NCBI GenBank assembly: GCA_009691245.1
Contig: SHUM01000001.1
Coordinates: forward strand, 62,001-126,000
Source: Acidobacteriota bacterium
GTDB taxonomy: Bacteria; Acidobacteriota; Terriglobia; 2-12-FULL-54-10
Direction of reading: 5' to 3'
Length of the DNA stretch: 64,000 bases
In this document: one piece after another, positions 28,160 through 38,440 of the stretch
How the letters are laid out: each line of letters opens with the position of its first letter
Numbering within the stretch: the stretch's first letter is position 1
Position numbers and translations under genes: made by a program
Notes under the pieces: model-generated
The model's input: the letters and a program-made list of their open reading frames with translations, nothing else
The model's database searches: none
What the model was told of the DNA's origin: nothing

Positions 28160-28503
28160 GTACACCAAACCCAGTTGATCTGATTCCGACTGACAAATAC
28201 ACCTGGCATCACACCAGGTAGCCCGCTACGCAAGGTACTAATATTCCTAACACCCAGAGATTCCCAAAAGCCAAACTGGGTTGCCCCTGTTCTGGCACAT
28301 TGTTCGGAACCGCTGTACGGAATATCGTCCGGCAGTTCCACCCACCTGTCTTGCCGGCCTTGCAACAGCATTCAGGTCAATCTAATACTTATAGCAGATT
28401 TTTGGGGAGGAAGTTCCTGAAATACGCATCAAGGAATCGGAAACGCAAAGCGAATGGACTTCAGCAGGCTGCTACGGGGAGCAGAAAAACACCAATGCTG
28501 CGT
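28160..28503. other. Intergenic stretch upstream of bamA, no gene seen
   Basis: This 344-base space is between the bamA start and the end of the broken TPR gene. I see only a small hairpin (ACCTGG...CCAGGT near 28202-28220) and AT-richer sequence around 28380-28400. No convincing promoter or frame was found. Confidence 0.5.
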
Positions 28504-29274
28504 TCACTCGACGTCTTCGCCACGTCGAGTCGCCCGTTTCCGGCGTTCGGCGTGATGGCGCCGCTCACTCGGCACGTTGCGCTTCCCGGTCGATGACGCT
28601 GCAGGTGCACGTCGCGTGCTCCCGGCGCGGCGTTGGGGTTCGCGCTTGCGGTGAAATGTTTTTTCCAGCGCTTCGGCCTCGGCGAGGCGATCCATTTTCC
28701 GTAATTTGGCCACATAGGCGCGCATGGTGCGCAGCGTGGACGTCGCACTCGCCCACAGTTCCTTCAGCTCGATCTTGGCGGCCTGCCGGTAATATTCCAG
28801 ACCCTCCTCGGCGCGGTCGGTGGCGAAACACACGTCGCCCAGATTCGTTAGACGCCGCGATACCTTGGCGTTTTAAGGGCCGTAGTGATTGCGGACAATT
28901 TGCAGAGAACGCTCCAGCAGCGGTTCGGCTTCCGCGTACCAGCCCTCCTCGAAGTAGAGCCGTCCAACGTTGTTCAGGCACTGCCCCACCCTGGGATCCT
29001 GCGACCCATATTTCAGTGAATATTGCGTCAGGCACTCCTGGTACAAACGCTCGGCCTGCTCGAATTTTTTCTGCGCGTGATAAAGAACCGCCAGCCTGTG
29101 CTGCGACTCGGTATCACTCTTCAATCTTTTGTTGGAGTCGGATTGAAACCGAACCTGGTTGCTCTTGGCGGCCCGCACCGATCCGGCGCGCAGCCGTTCC
29201 TGCGCATCCAGATTCTTCAGCAGGTCCGTGGTCATCCCACGCAACGACGGATTCGGCACACTCTTCAAGCGCAA
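28504..29274 (-). pseudogene. TPR-repeat protein, N-terminally truncated and split by TAA
   Basis: Two same-frame pieces belong to one tetratricopeptide protein. The upstream piece (28873-29274) has TPR_12/kinesin-light-chain-type units: ESQHRLAVLYHAQKKFEQAERLYQECL and CLNNVGRLYFEEGWYAEAEPLLERSL, ending HYGP-stop at TAA 28873-28875. The frame then continues NAKVSRRLTNLGDVCFATDRAEEGLEYYRQAA, the next TPR, and finishes in an Arg-rich tail. A TGA two codons before the first usable TTG also cuts off any N-terminal signal peptide. The gene is therefore very probably dead. The intact secreted TPR gene at 40879 has the same repeat type. Confidence 0.75.
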
Positions 29275-29519
29275 CGCCTCTCAGTATTCCTATTCAAAAC
29301 TATAGCGCAATCTGCGCGGCTCCAGACTGGTATCTCTTTCGGTAAGCTCCGTGTCCGGCTCGGGGCCAGGCGCTCATCACCCGCGAGAGCGCCCGCCGAT
29401 TGTCCGATCTCGGAAGGACGGAGAAGCAATTACGCTCCGCCGTCGCAACTCTCAATTGCGAGGAGTGACATACCTCTTTTTGTTCTGCTGTTTGATGGTG
29501 CGTGTTGTAGAATCAGGGT

Positions 29520-29729
29520 ATGAGAATTACCAGTGGCAAGGTTGTTGACGGGCATATCGAAGTGCAGGGAGAATCCCTTCATGACGGACTGACCGTTACC
29601 GTGCTTGTTCCCGAGGAATCTTCATTTACCTTAGATGCGGCCTCGGAGGCTGAACTGCTGCAAGCCATCAAGCAGGCTGATCGCGGTGAACTCCTTGACG
29701 CACGGGATGTTCTTCCGAAGCGTTCCTAA
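29520..29729 (+). CDS. Putative antitoxin of a RelE/ParE-type pair
   Basis: This is a 69-residue protein with an N-terminal beta-rich half (MRITSGKVVDGHIEVQGESLHDGLTVTVLVPEE, in outline a small AbrB/DUF-like strand region). An acidic helical half follows (ASEAELLQAIKQADRGELLDA) of the type that wraps a RelE/ParE toxin. It ends 9 bases before the toxin start, the usual antitoxin-first order. No DNA-binding motif is certain. If the toxin is inactive, this gene may be an orphan antitoxin. Confidence 0.65.
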   Translation: MRITSGKVVDGHIEVQGESLHDGLTVTVLVPEESSFTLDAASEAELLQAIKQADRGELLDARDVLPKRS

Positions 29730-29738
29730 TCACAACTG

Positions 29739-30036
29739 ATGATGATTGTTAAATTTGCTCGGCTGGCTGCGGCTCAGATTCAGGATGCGTCCTGAGTGGT
29801 GGCAGGCGAATCGCCCGAAGGCGCCTAACACTTTTGAAGAGGAATTGCGCCGGGGATGCGATCTCATCGCCCAACAACCAGCGGTCGGAGCGCTTGCAAC
29901 GAACCCGAAGCTGCAGGGAGTTCGCAGGATACATCTAAGCCGCATCCGTTATCATCTCTACTACCGCGTGCAACAGAATCAAGTCGAAATCCTGGCCCTG
30001 TGGCACCCCAGCCGCGGGAGCGGGCCAATGATATGA
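29739..30036 (+). pseudogene. RelE/ParE-family toxin with a frameshift
   Basis: From the ATG at 29739 the frame reads MMIVKFARLAAAQIQDAS and meets TGA at 29793-29795. One base over, the sequence continues EWWQANRPKAPNTFEEELR, with a QGVRRIHLSRIRYHLYYRV segment and a VEILALWHPSRG ending, which is the classical RelE/ParE toxin core and C-terminus. A single extra base at about 29790-29795 explains this. Such toxins cleave ribosome-bound mRNA (RelE) or poison gyrase (ParE); this copy should be non-functional unless the frameshift is a sequence error. A start inside the second frame would lack the first beta-strand and helix. Confidence 0.75.
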
Positions 30037-30044
30037 GCAATTCC

Positions 30045-30566
30045 TTATTCAAGTTTGCAGTAATTTGGTTGGAATGAATCTGTGCGGGGGGCAGTTAGCC
30101 ATTTGTTCGTAACTCCCCGACCTTCAATTACAATGCTGTACGTATCGACCCACGTTCTCTGCCACAGCCATCCCACTTTCGTGCCGGGCGCGTTGGCCTC
30201 AATATAACTTGCGGCTTTTTCCGCCGACAATTCTTCCATGCAATGAAGGCAGCGCGGAGAAGCATCCCTACCAAAGTGGCCTCCGCAATCGCAAGGGGCC
30301 AGCCAAGGTTCCGTTTCGATTTGGATCGGTCCTTGAATCTTCAAGGGAGCCCCTTCCTGATAACCGCCTGGTTCCCATCCACCCAAGGTGTAAATCATCC
30401 CGCAGCGATCGCAATAGGCGAAGGCGGTGTCACTAAAGCCATTGTGTATGAGCCGATACTGGAATGACTTTTGGCAATGCTCACAGCATCCAATATTTAG
30501 TCGCGGGACAAAATTTGGTTTCTGCCTTAGTCTTAAGGTTGAAATGAGCCGCGACACGAAATTCAT
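30045..30566 (-). CDS. Cysteine-rich hypothetical protein with two putative zinc-binding pairs
   Basis: I do not recognise a named family. The protein has about 173 residues. Cysteine pairs are spaced like zinc ribbons: CCEHC with CDRC near the N-terminus, and CDC with CLHC in the middle (APCDCGGHFGRDASPRCLHC). The C-terminal part is rich in Trp (VGWLWQRTWVDTYSIVIEG), and there is no signal peptide. I prefer the ATG at 30566, since the longer frame to 30614 would run through the perfect hairpin at 30591-30625. It converges on the toxin gene, 8 bases away. Confidence 0.6.
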   Translation of the reverse strand: MNFVSRLISTLRLRQKPNFVPRLNIGCCEHCQKSFQYRLIHNGFSDTAFAYCDRCGMIYTLGGWEPGGYQEGAPLKIQGPIQIETEPWLAPCDCGGHFGRDASPRCLHCMEELSAEKAASYIEANAPGTKVGWLWQRTWVDTYSIVIEGRGVTNKWLTAPRTDSFQPNYCKLE

Positions 30567-30590
30567 AGCACGGAACCAATCCAAATGATG

Positions 30591-30625
30591 ACCCCCCGTA
30601 ATTTGAAGATCCAATTACGGGGGGT
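30591..30625 (-). terminator. Perfect 13-bp hairpin downstream of clpC
   Basis: ACCCCCCGTAATT (30591-30603) and AATTACGGGGGGT (30613-30625) form a perfect stem with a 9-base loop, 36 bases after the clpC stop. There is no clear U-run on either strand, so it may attenuate transcription or protect the 3' end rather than terminate strictly. Confidence 0.55.
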
Positions 30626-30660
30626 GTTCTAAGTCTACCAATGAAAATTCGACTTGGAAG

Positions 30661-33108
<2,448 letters not shown>

Positions 33109-33199
33109 GTATCGGTCTCGAAGCTCCTGTCGCTCAAAATCAACTGCAGGGGGATCCAACTCTTGCCATAAACCCGCTACGAACCAACTCCAGAACCCT

Positions 33200-33886
33200 C
33201 TAAGGGAATGTAACGGCCTCCAGCCGACCGGCGGTCAGCTTCCACGCCTGATCGCAACGGCGCGCGTATGCAAGGTTGTGAGTAACCAACAACGTGGTCA
33301 TCCCTTCGCTGCGGTGCAGATTCTCGATCAACTCCATCACCGCGCCGCCCGTACGCGCATCAAGATTGCCGGTGGGCTCATCGGCCAACAGCAATTTCGG
33401 CTGACGGGCCAAGGCGCGAGCCAGCGACACGCGCTGTTGCTCGCCGCCCGAGAGTTCCCCGGCGCGATGTCCGCCGCGATCCGTAAGTCCTACTTGTTCA
33501 AGAAGATGATTGGCGCGCGCGGCGGCCTCACTGTGGTCCTGACCGTTAATCAGCAGAGGCATCATCACGTTTTCTCGCGCCGTAAACTCCGGCAAAAGGC
33601 AGTGCATTTGCCACACAAAACCAATATCTCGGTTCCGAAACTGACTGCGCTCGGCTTCACTGAGCTGCGAAAGCGCTCTACCTTCGAAGTATATCTCACC
33701 GCTCGAAGCCTTGTCCAGCGCGCCTAAAATATGCAGCAGAGTACTCTTTCCGCTACCCGATTCGCCCACCACGGCCATCATCTGGCCGCTATCGAGGGAG
33801 ATATTCATTTGGTCCAACACTACTAGATCGGCATTTCCCGAGCGAAACTTCTTAGTAAGTTTTTCCGTGCGTAGCAAGTTCGGCAC
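33200..33886 (-). CDS. lolD: Lipoprotein-releasing ABC transporter ATP-binding protein LolD
   Basis: LolD is the ATPase of LolCDE, which extracts lipoproteins from the inner membrane for transfer to the outer membrane. It has 228 residues with Walker A GESGSGKS, Q-loop WQMHCLLPEFTA, signature LSGGEQQRVSLARAL, Walker B LLLADEPTGNLD and H-loop VTHN. The Q-loop QMHCLLPEF and the DEPTGNLDARTG segment match LolD/MacB-type ATPases. It lies about 157 bases downstream of lolC, with a family A repeat between them. Confidence 0.93.
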   Translation of the reverse strand: MPNLLRTEKLTKKFRSGNADLVVLDQMNISLDSGQMMAVVGESGSGKSTLLHILGALDKASSGEIYFEGRALSQLSEAERSQFRNRDIGFVWQMHCLLPEFTARENVMMPLLINGQDHSEAAARANHLLEQVGLTDRGGHRAGELSGGEQQRVSLARALARQPKLLLADEPTGNLDARTGGAVMELIENLHRSEGMTTLLVTHNLAYARRCDQAWKLTAGRLEAVTFP

Positions 33887-33944
33887 TTGTGTGATCCTTT
33901 TAATGTTGGATGCGGCAACCGCCGATTAAGTTTCGTATGTGTTA

Positions 33945-34029
33945 ACAGAGCCGCGACCGTAGGGAGTGGACCGACTCAAGGTCACTGGAAATCATCGAGC
34001 CGGTCCGCTTGCTGACGCGCGCGGCACTG
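33945..34029. repeat. Degenerate family A palindrome between lolC and lolD
   Basis: The left arm ACAGAGCCGCGACCGTAGGG (33945-33964) matches the family consensus well. The right arm (34002-34029) is recognisable but with several mismatches. It sits inside the presumed lolC-lolD operon. Confidence 0.7.
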
Positions 34030-34043
34030 TCGCGCGGGCACGG

Positions 34044-35441
34044 TCACTCGTAGCGCAGCGCCTCGGCCGGCTCGATCTGCGTCGCCGCCCGCGCGGGATA
34101 GAGTGTTGCCAGATAGCTAATGGCCACGGCCACCGCCGCCACCCATACGCCATCGATCCAGCGCGCATCAAACGGCACATAGCTGATGGCATACACGTCG
34201 GCGTCCAGCTTCAGGATGTGATAGCGCGCGCCGAGCCACGAGACCAGATATCCGCCCACCAATCCCAACGCCGTGCCCGCCGCGCCAATCATCACGCCCT
34301 GCAACTGAAAGATGCGGCGCACCTGCGCAGGCCGCGCGCCCATCGACATCAGCACAGCGATGTCGCGGTACTTCTCCATGACCATCATGATCAGCGAGAT
34401 CAGAATGTTCAGCGCGGCCACCAGCACGATCAGAGAAATGATGATGACGGTAACGGTCTTCTCCAGGTTCAGCGCGCTGAACAGCGCGCGGTTCTGCTCG
34501 ATCCAGTGCGTCGAGCCGTAGTCCGCTCCCGCTCCACTCTGATTGGCCTGAGTCGCTAGTTCATCGGCCATGCGCGGCGCCTGATAGAGGTCGGTCAGCC
34601 GGAACTCGATCACCGAGACCACGTCGCCGAGCCCCAACATCGACTGCGCCGCGCCCAGCGAAGTGAACGCCCACATCGAATCGAAATCGTAGAAGCCCGA
34701 ATCAAACACGCCGACCACTTTGAAGTTGCGATAGCGCGGCACCATGCCAAACGGAGTGAGGTGCCCCTGCGGGCTGGTCAGCAAAATGGTGTCGCCCACA
34801 TGCGCGCCGAGCGAGTCGGCCATGACTTTGCCTATCACCACCGGCGGCGGAAGATTAACCGCAGAGGACGCAGAGGCTCCTGAGGAAAAATCGGAGGCAG
34901 GAGCAGCAGAGGCATCTGGCGCGCTGCTGCGGGATTTTGCATTTTCTTTTCCCGCCCCCTGCGTTCCCTCTGCGTCCTCTGCGGTTAAATTGTTTTGCTT
35001 TGCACTGCGCAGTTGATCGAACGACCCTTCCTTCACGCTGCCCAGCAGATTGCCGACGCGCAGCTCGGCGTCCACGTCCACACCCTTGAGCACCATCTGA
35101 CTGGACCGCTGCGCGTGCGAGGCCAGCAACGTCCCATAGAGCGCCGGTGCCGCCGCAGCCACACCCGGCGCCGACTGCAACTTACCAACCAACTCGCGCC
35201 AATTCTCAATGCCCTCGCCATCCTTGCGCTGCACGTTGACGTGCGCGGTGGCCCCCAGGAGCCGCTCCTGCATGTCGCGCCGCAACCCATTGTTGACGGC
35301 CAGCGCAACAATCAGCGACATCACGCCCGCCGCGATGCCCAGCACCGACAGCGCCGTGATGACCGAGATCACCGCAATCTTGCGCCGCGCCCGCAAGTAC
35401 CGCACCGCAATGAATGTCTCGAATTTCAATCCGCCGGTCAT
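34044..35441 (-). CDS. lolC: Lipoprotein-releasing ABC transporter permease LolC/LolE, with in-frame repeat insertion
   Basis: This is the membrane subunit of LolCDE, about 465 residues. TM1 is KIAVISVITALSVLGIAAGVMSLIVALAV (about 15-45), followed by a MacB-type periplasmic domain and the FtsX domain with three TM segments (VTVIIISLIVLVAALNILIS, MIGAAGTALGLVGGYLVSWL, GVWVAAVAVAISYLATLYPA). The C-terminus is the typical AATQIEPAEALRYE. Between the periplasmic beta-domain and PPPVVIGKVMADSLG lies a low-complexity stretch of about 45 residues (LTAEDAEGTQGAGKENA...ASSAVN), encoded by a family D palindromic repeat (34855-34988). The frame survives the insertion. I chose the ATG at 35441 (MTGGLKFETFIAVRYL); 35459 is an alternative. 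Confidence 0.93.
   Translation of the reverse strand: MTGGLKFETFIAVRYLRARRKIAVISVITALSVLGIAAGVMSLIVALAVNNGLRRDMQERLLGATAHVNVQRKDGEGIENWRELVGKLQSAPGVAAAAPALYGTLLASHAQRSSQMVLKGVDVDAELRVGNLLGSVKEGSFDQLRSAKQNNLTAEDAEGTQGAGKENAKSRSSAPDASAAPASDFSSGASASSAVNLPPPVVIGKVMADSLGAHVGDTILLTSPQGHLTPFGMVPRYRNFKVVGVFDSGFYDFDSMWAFTSLGAAQSMLGLGDVVSVIEFRLTDLYQAPRMADELATQANQSGAGADYGSTHWIEQNRALFSALNLEKTVTVIIISLIVLVAALNILISLIMMVMEKYRDIAVLMSMGARPAQVRRIFQLQGVMIGAAGTALGLVGGYLVSWLGARYHILKLDADVYAISYVPFDARWIDGVWVAAVAVAISYLATLYPARAATQIEPAEALRYE
34855..34988. repeat. Family D palindromic element inserted inside lolC
   Basis: Perfect 22-base arms (34855-34876 and 34967-34988; TTAACCGCAGAGGACGCAGA... and its reverse complement) flank a 90-base interior. 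On the lolC strand the element is open in the lolC frame and contributes the linker of about 45 residues, starting LTAEDAE and ending SSAVN. The same core is intergenic at 21151-21244. Confidence 0.93.
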
Positions 35442-35470
35442 AGTTCCATTGTAGGCCATGATGCCAACCA

Positions 35471-35562
35471 GGTAGCCACGGTGAGTGGTTTTCTCGCCGT
35501 GGGCTTCGTGTTCAATCGTCGAGGAAAGGCCCACGGCGAGAAAACCACTCACCGTGGCTACC
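35471..35562. repeat. Family F perfect 34-bp inverted repeat upstream of lolC
   Basis: Arms 35471-35504 and 35529-35562 (GGTAGCCACGGTGAGTGGTT... and complement) match at all 34 positions, with a 24-base loop. It lies 30 bases upstream of the preferred lolC start. I saw no second copy in the window. Confidence 0.95.
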
Positions 35563-35645
35563 AAAACCACTGCCCGCTCGATTTCCTATTGATTTGTGCC
35601 CGTGGCACTGGATAATCAGGGGAACTGTTCCAGGAGATTACCATT

Positions 35646-35837
35646 ATGTCCAGTACCGCCTCGAATCCGTTCTCGCACGACGAAGCGACACACAGGGACA
35701 AACTGAACCGCTAGCGCTACGCGCGAGCTTTGGCCAATGTTGCCCGGACCTGCGAGACCCCTTTCGTCATCGGCTTATTCGGCAAATGGGGAACGGGCAA
35801 GACCATCGGTGACAATCGAGGGCCGCAAGGCTGCTGA
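35646..35837 (+). pseudogene. KAP-family P-loop NTPase remnant
   Basis: From the ATG the frame reads SNPFSHDEATHRDKLNR, then an in-frame TAG (35712-35714), then RYARALANVARTC, followed by ETPFVIGLFGKWGTGKT. This is the start of a KAP NTPase, with its Walker A motif (GKWGTGKT). Homology ends right after the P-loop, and a TGA follows 11 codons later (35835-35837). KAP NTPases are large (over 400 residues), often membrane-linked and frequent in defence-type or mobile loci. Only the first tenth survives here, so this is a clear gene relic. Confidence 0.78.
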
Positions 35838-36265
35838 GTCAAGCGAATTATCCTGAAAAATCTGACGGGTTGGGCAATTTGGTCGGAGTGGACAATTTGT
35901 CACCGGTCGGGGCCGGATCGCGTCCCGACGGAGCCGAAAATTGGGGTTTTTGGAGGGGGTTGGGAGGGTTGTCAGGTTGGTCAAGTTGGTGGATTCCGTG
36001 AAAGTGTGCAATTTGTGATTTACCGCATATTGGGACAATTTGGCGGCAAATCTGGCACACGGTTTTGCGGCGGGAATCGTCCTCTCAATCGGCCAACTGG
36101 GACCGTATAGCGTTTCAGGATTCCGAGTGGCCGTCCTCCTCTGGTGTATCAGAAAAGGTAACAGCAGCGTCCAATCCCCTGCCGCTGCGAGGTAACGCGA
36201 CCGGAAGTCGGGCCGATGGAAGAGTCTGGAGCATTGATCCATTGAGCTCGGGGAGGTCGCCTGCA
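35838..36265. other. G-rich intergenic stretch, no gene seen
   Basis: This 428-base region has strong purine skew on the plus strand around 35860-36000 (GGAGGGGGTTGGGAGGG at 35952-35968, preceded by GGGG). No frame here resembles a protein family. The end of the stretch supplies GGGGAGG as ribosome site for the PilZ gene. Confidence 0.5.
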
Positions 36266-38074
36266 ATGAACGCTGAATCATTTAGCCTGAAGGCTCGCCG
36301 CACTACGCGAGTCCCGCTGCGAATGCCGGTTCAGGTGACGATCCAGGAAGCGAATCAGGCGAAGGATGTGGATGGGTGGACCGTGCTCGTCAATATCCAC
36401 GGGGCCAAGATTGAATGCAAGCAGCGGATGCAGGTCGGGGAGAGGGTCAGTATCACGGTGCAGGTCAATCGCAAGACCCAACGCGGAATCATTGTTTGGA
36501 GTGCCTCGGAGGCCAACGTCAATGGGAACTTCGAGTTTGCTGTGGAGCTCAATGACCCCGGCAACTTGTGGGGAGTAGGGTTCCCGCCTTCGGATTGGAA
36601 AGAGGTCCGGGCCGGCGCAGGTCCCGTGGCCGTTCCGTTATCGGCGACGGCAGCGAGCGCAGAGCCGAACAAAACCATCACTTCCGAGAAGCCCGTTACG
36701 CAAGCCAGCGCGCCGGAGCCGAAGAAAATCGTGATTCCCGGCTATGAAATGAAGCCGATCGTACCATTCACCGTTGCGCCCGTTAGCCTCACTGCGGCGC
36801 TTCCTGCGGTGGAGCCGCCGCCCGTTGCGGAGCCAATTGCGGAGATAGTTGCCGAGCCAAACGCGAAGCCAGTTGCTGAGATAGTTGCCGAGATGGAAAC
36901 ACCTGTCCCCGCAACCAGCATCCCTGAGCTTCAGGAAATGCCGATCATGGCCAGCCCCATTGAAATGGAGACCGTGGCATTGCCGTGGCTGATGGAGACC
37001 AGTCCGATCGAGATGGTAGTCGCGCCCGCGCCCGTGGACTTCCGTGACGAAATCAATGACTGGATGAAATCGAGAGGCGCCAATTCGCCCTTGACTGAGC
37101 CCGTGGAGAGCCAGATAGAAATCGTCGAGCCCATTCCAGTTGCGGCGCCAAGTGAAATTGCGGCGGTCGCACCAAGCTTTTCCGAGGTCGAGCAACAGTT
37201 AACTCCGTCGGCAATGATGATCGCACAGCCCGAACTCATCGAGACCATTCAGGAGATGGCTGCTGTGCCATGCGAGACGACCTTAGCTGAATCGGCGATA
37301 ACCATTCAGCCTTCGGTGCCGTCCGTGGCAGAAACCATGCAACCGCCGATGCCGGCATCCGTGCCACTTCCGATCAGCGCGTCTGCATCTTCCCTGCCTA
37401 CGGCCCTGCCGATGGCCATGCCTATCGTCCTGCCTATAGCCCTGCCGATGGCGATGCGGGAGTCCATGCCCGCGCCCGCCAACTCTGCGAACGATCGCTT
37501 CTCCGCGCTGTTGAATGAGCTGGTGGAATCAGCGTTACAGGCGCGCGTGGAAGGACTGATTGACCGAGCCGGCGCGCGCCTGGAATCGCGTATGGCAGAG
37601 GTCGAAGCTTCGGCGTTGGAACGCACCAACAAGCGCATCAGTACGGCGGCGGAAGATCATTATGAGCGGCTCGACCAGCACTCGGAGTCCATGGTGGCCG
37701 CGCGCAGAATCGAGTTCGAACAAGGGTTGACCCAGTTCGCCGAGGCCTCTGAGGCAGCATCGACGCGACGCCAGCAGGAGATGGTGTCTCTGGCTGAACA
37801 AGAGCTGCGGCGGCAGGCCATGGAGGTCTCCGACTCCTCCCGAATCCAGGCCCAGCGGCAAGCCGTGGAGGTCGCGGAAACAACGCAGCTCAGCCTGGCG
37901 ACAAAGATTCAGGAAATGCTGCCGAAGGTCGAGCAGGGGATTGCCGAAAAGTGTGGTCAGCAAACGGAACAGATTATTACGCAACGCCAGACTCAGTTTG
38001 AAGCCATGCTGGCAGCGAACATCGAAGCCGCTCGAGCCTACTGGCAGGAGCAGATGACATCCATGCAGGCCTAG
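36266..38074 (+). CDS. PilZ-domain protein with long Pro/Ala/Glu linker and coiled coil, ended by amber codon
   Basis: The N-terminal 110 residues form a PilZ-like domain (RRTTRVPLRMPVQVTIQ, VLVNIHGAKIECKQRMQVGERV, FEFAVELNDPGNLWGVGFPPSDW). PilZ domains often bind cyclic-di-GMP through RxxxR and (D/N)xSxxG. Here RRTTR is present but the second motif is NIHGAKI, so binding is uncertain. Residues 115-410 are a linker of Pro/Val/Ala/Glu/Met repeats (EPIAEIVAEP, LPMAMPIVLPIALPMAM). From about 415 a coiled coil rich in Glu/Gln/Arg follows. The frame ends at TAG 38072-38074 but continues convincingly afterwards (next entry). A GGGGAGG site lies 9 bases before the ATG at 36266; frames extending further upstream lack a site. 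Confidence 0.8.
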   Translation: MNAESFSLKARRTTRVPLRMPVQVTIQEANQAKDVDGWTVLVNIHGAKIECKQRMQVGERVSITVQVNRKTQRGIIVWSASEANVNGNFEFAVELNDPGNLWGVGFPPSDWKEVRAGAGPVAVPLSATAASAEPNKTITSEKPVTQASAPEPKKIVIPGYEMKPIVPFTVAPVSLTAALPAVEPPPVAEPIAEIVAEPNAKPVAEIVAEMETPVPATSIPELQEMPIMASPIEMETVALPWLMETSPIEMVVAPAPVDFRDEINDWMKSRGANSPLTEPVESQIEIVEPIPVAAPSEIAAVAPSFSEVEQQLTPSAMMIAQPELIETIQEMAAVPCETTLAESAITIQPSVPSVAETMQPPMPASVPLPISASASSLPTALPMAMPIVLPIALPMAMRESMPAPANSANDRFSALLNELVESALQARVEGLIDRAGARLESRMAEVEASALERTNKRISTAAEDHYERLDQHSESMVAARRIEFEQGLTQFAEASEAASTRRQQEMVSLAEQELRRQAMEVSDSSRIQAQRQAVEVAETTQLSLATKIQEMLPKVEQGIAEKCGQQTEQIITQRQTQFEAMLAANIEAARAYWQEQMTSMQA

Positions 38075-38440
38075 GGATTTCATGCGCTACAGGGAAAGCT
38101 GAATGACCACATCGCGCAATGCTCGACCCTTGCTGTCCAGAAGATGGAACTACGTATGGTGCAGGAGGCGGAGCGCGTGCAGGAATCATTCCTAAAGCAC
38201 ATCATTGCCGAGCTGTCCGGCAAACAAAAAATATGGATGGAGATGACTCAAAGGGACATGAACCATCTGGCGGATGTGGGTGCGCGTCAGGTGCGGCTCC
38301 AATTAAGTCAGGTCTGCTCGGCGATTAGTGCGGCGCTGATGCAAGATGATAAATTCTTCTCGAGTCCATCCGCTGGAATCGATTCGATCGCCACAGAACC
38401 GGTATCAGTTCCCGAGAAATCCGTAAGCTCAAATGTCTAA
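38075..38440 (+). pseudogene. C-terminal coiled-coil remnant of the PilZ protein after in-frame TAG
   Basis: This is the same-frame continuation of the PilZ protein: GFHALQGKLNDHIAQ, then VQKMELRMVQEAERVQESFL and QRDMNHLADVGARQVRLQL, a helical coiled coil like that before the stop. It ends with a short polar tail. An internal ATG at 38144 could begin a 98-residue protein, but no ribosome site supports it. Reading through the TAG would give a protein of about 724 residues. Confidence 0.65.

Noticed and set aside
29785-29800. TCC-TGA in the toxin gene as a programmed +1 frameshift site
   Set aside because: It resembles the eukaryotic antizyme shift site, but there is no known bacterial use with toxins and no stimulatory structure; a one-base indel is simpler.
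35775-36281. Open frames on the minus strand in the G-rich stretch upstream of the PilZ gene
   Set aside because: Pro/Ser/Leu-rich low-complexity translation of a purine-skewed strand, with no ribosome site or similarity.
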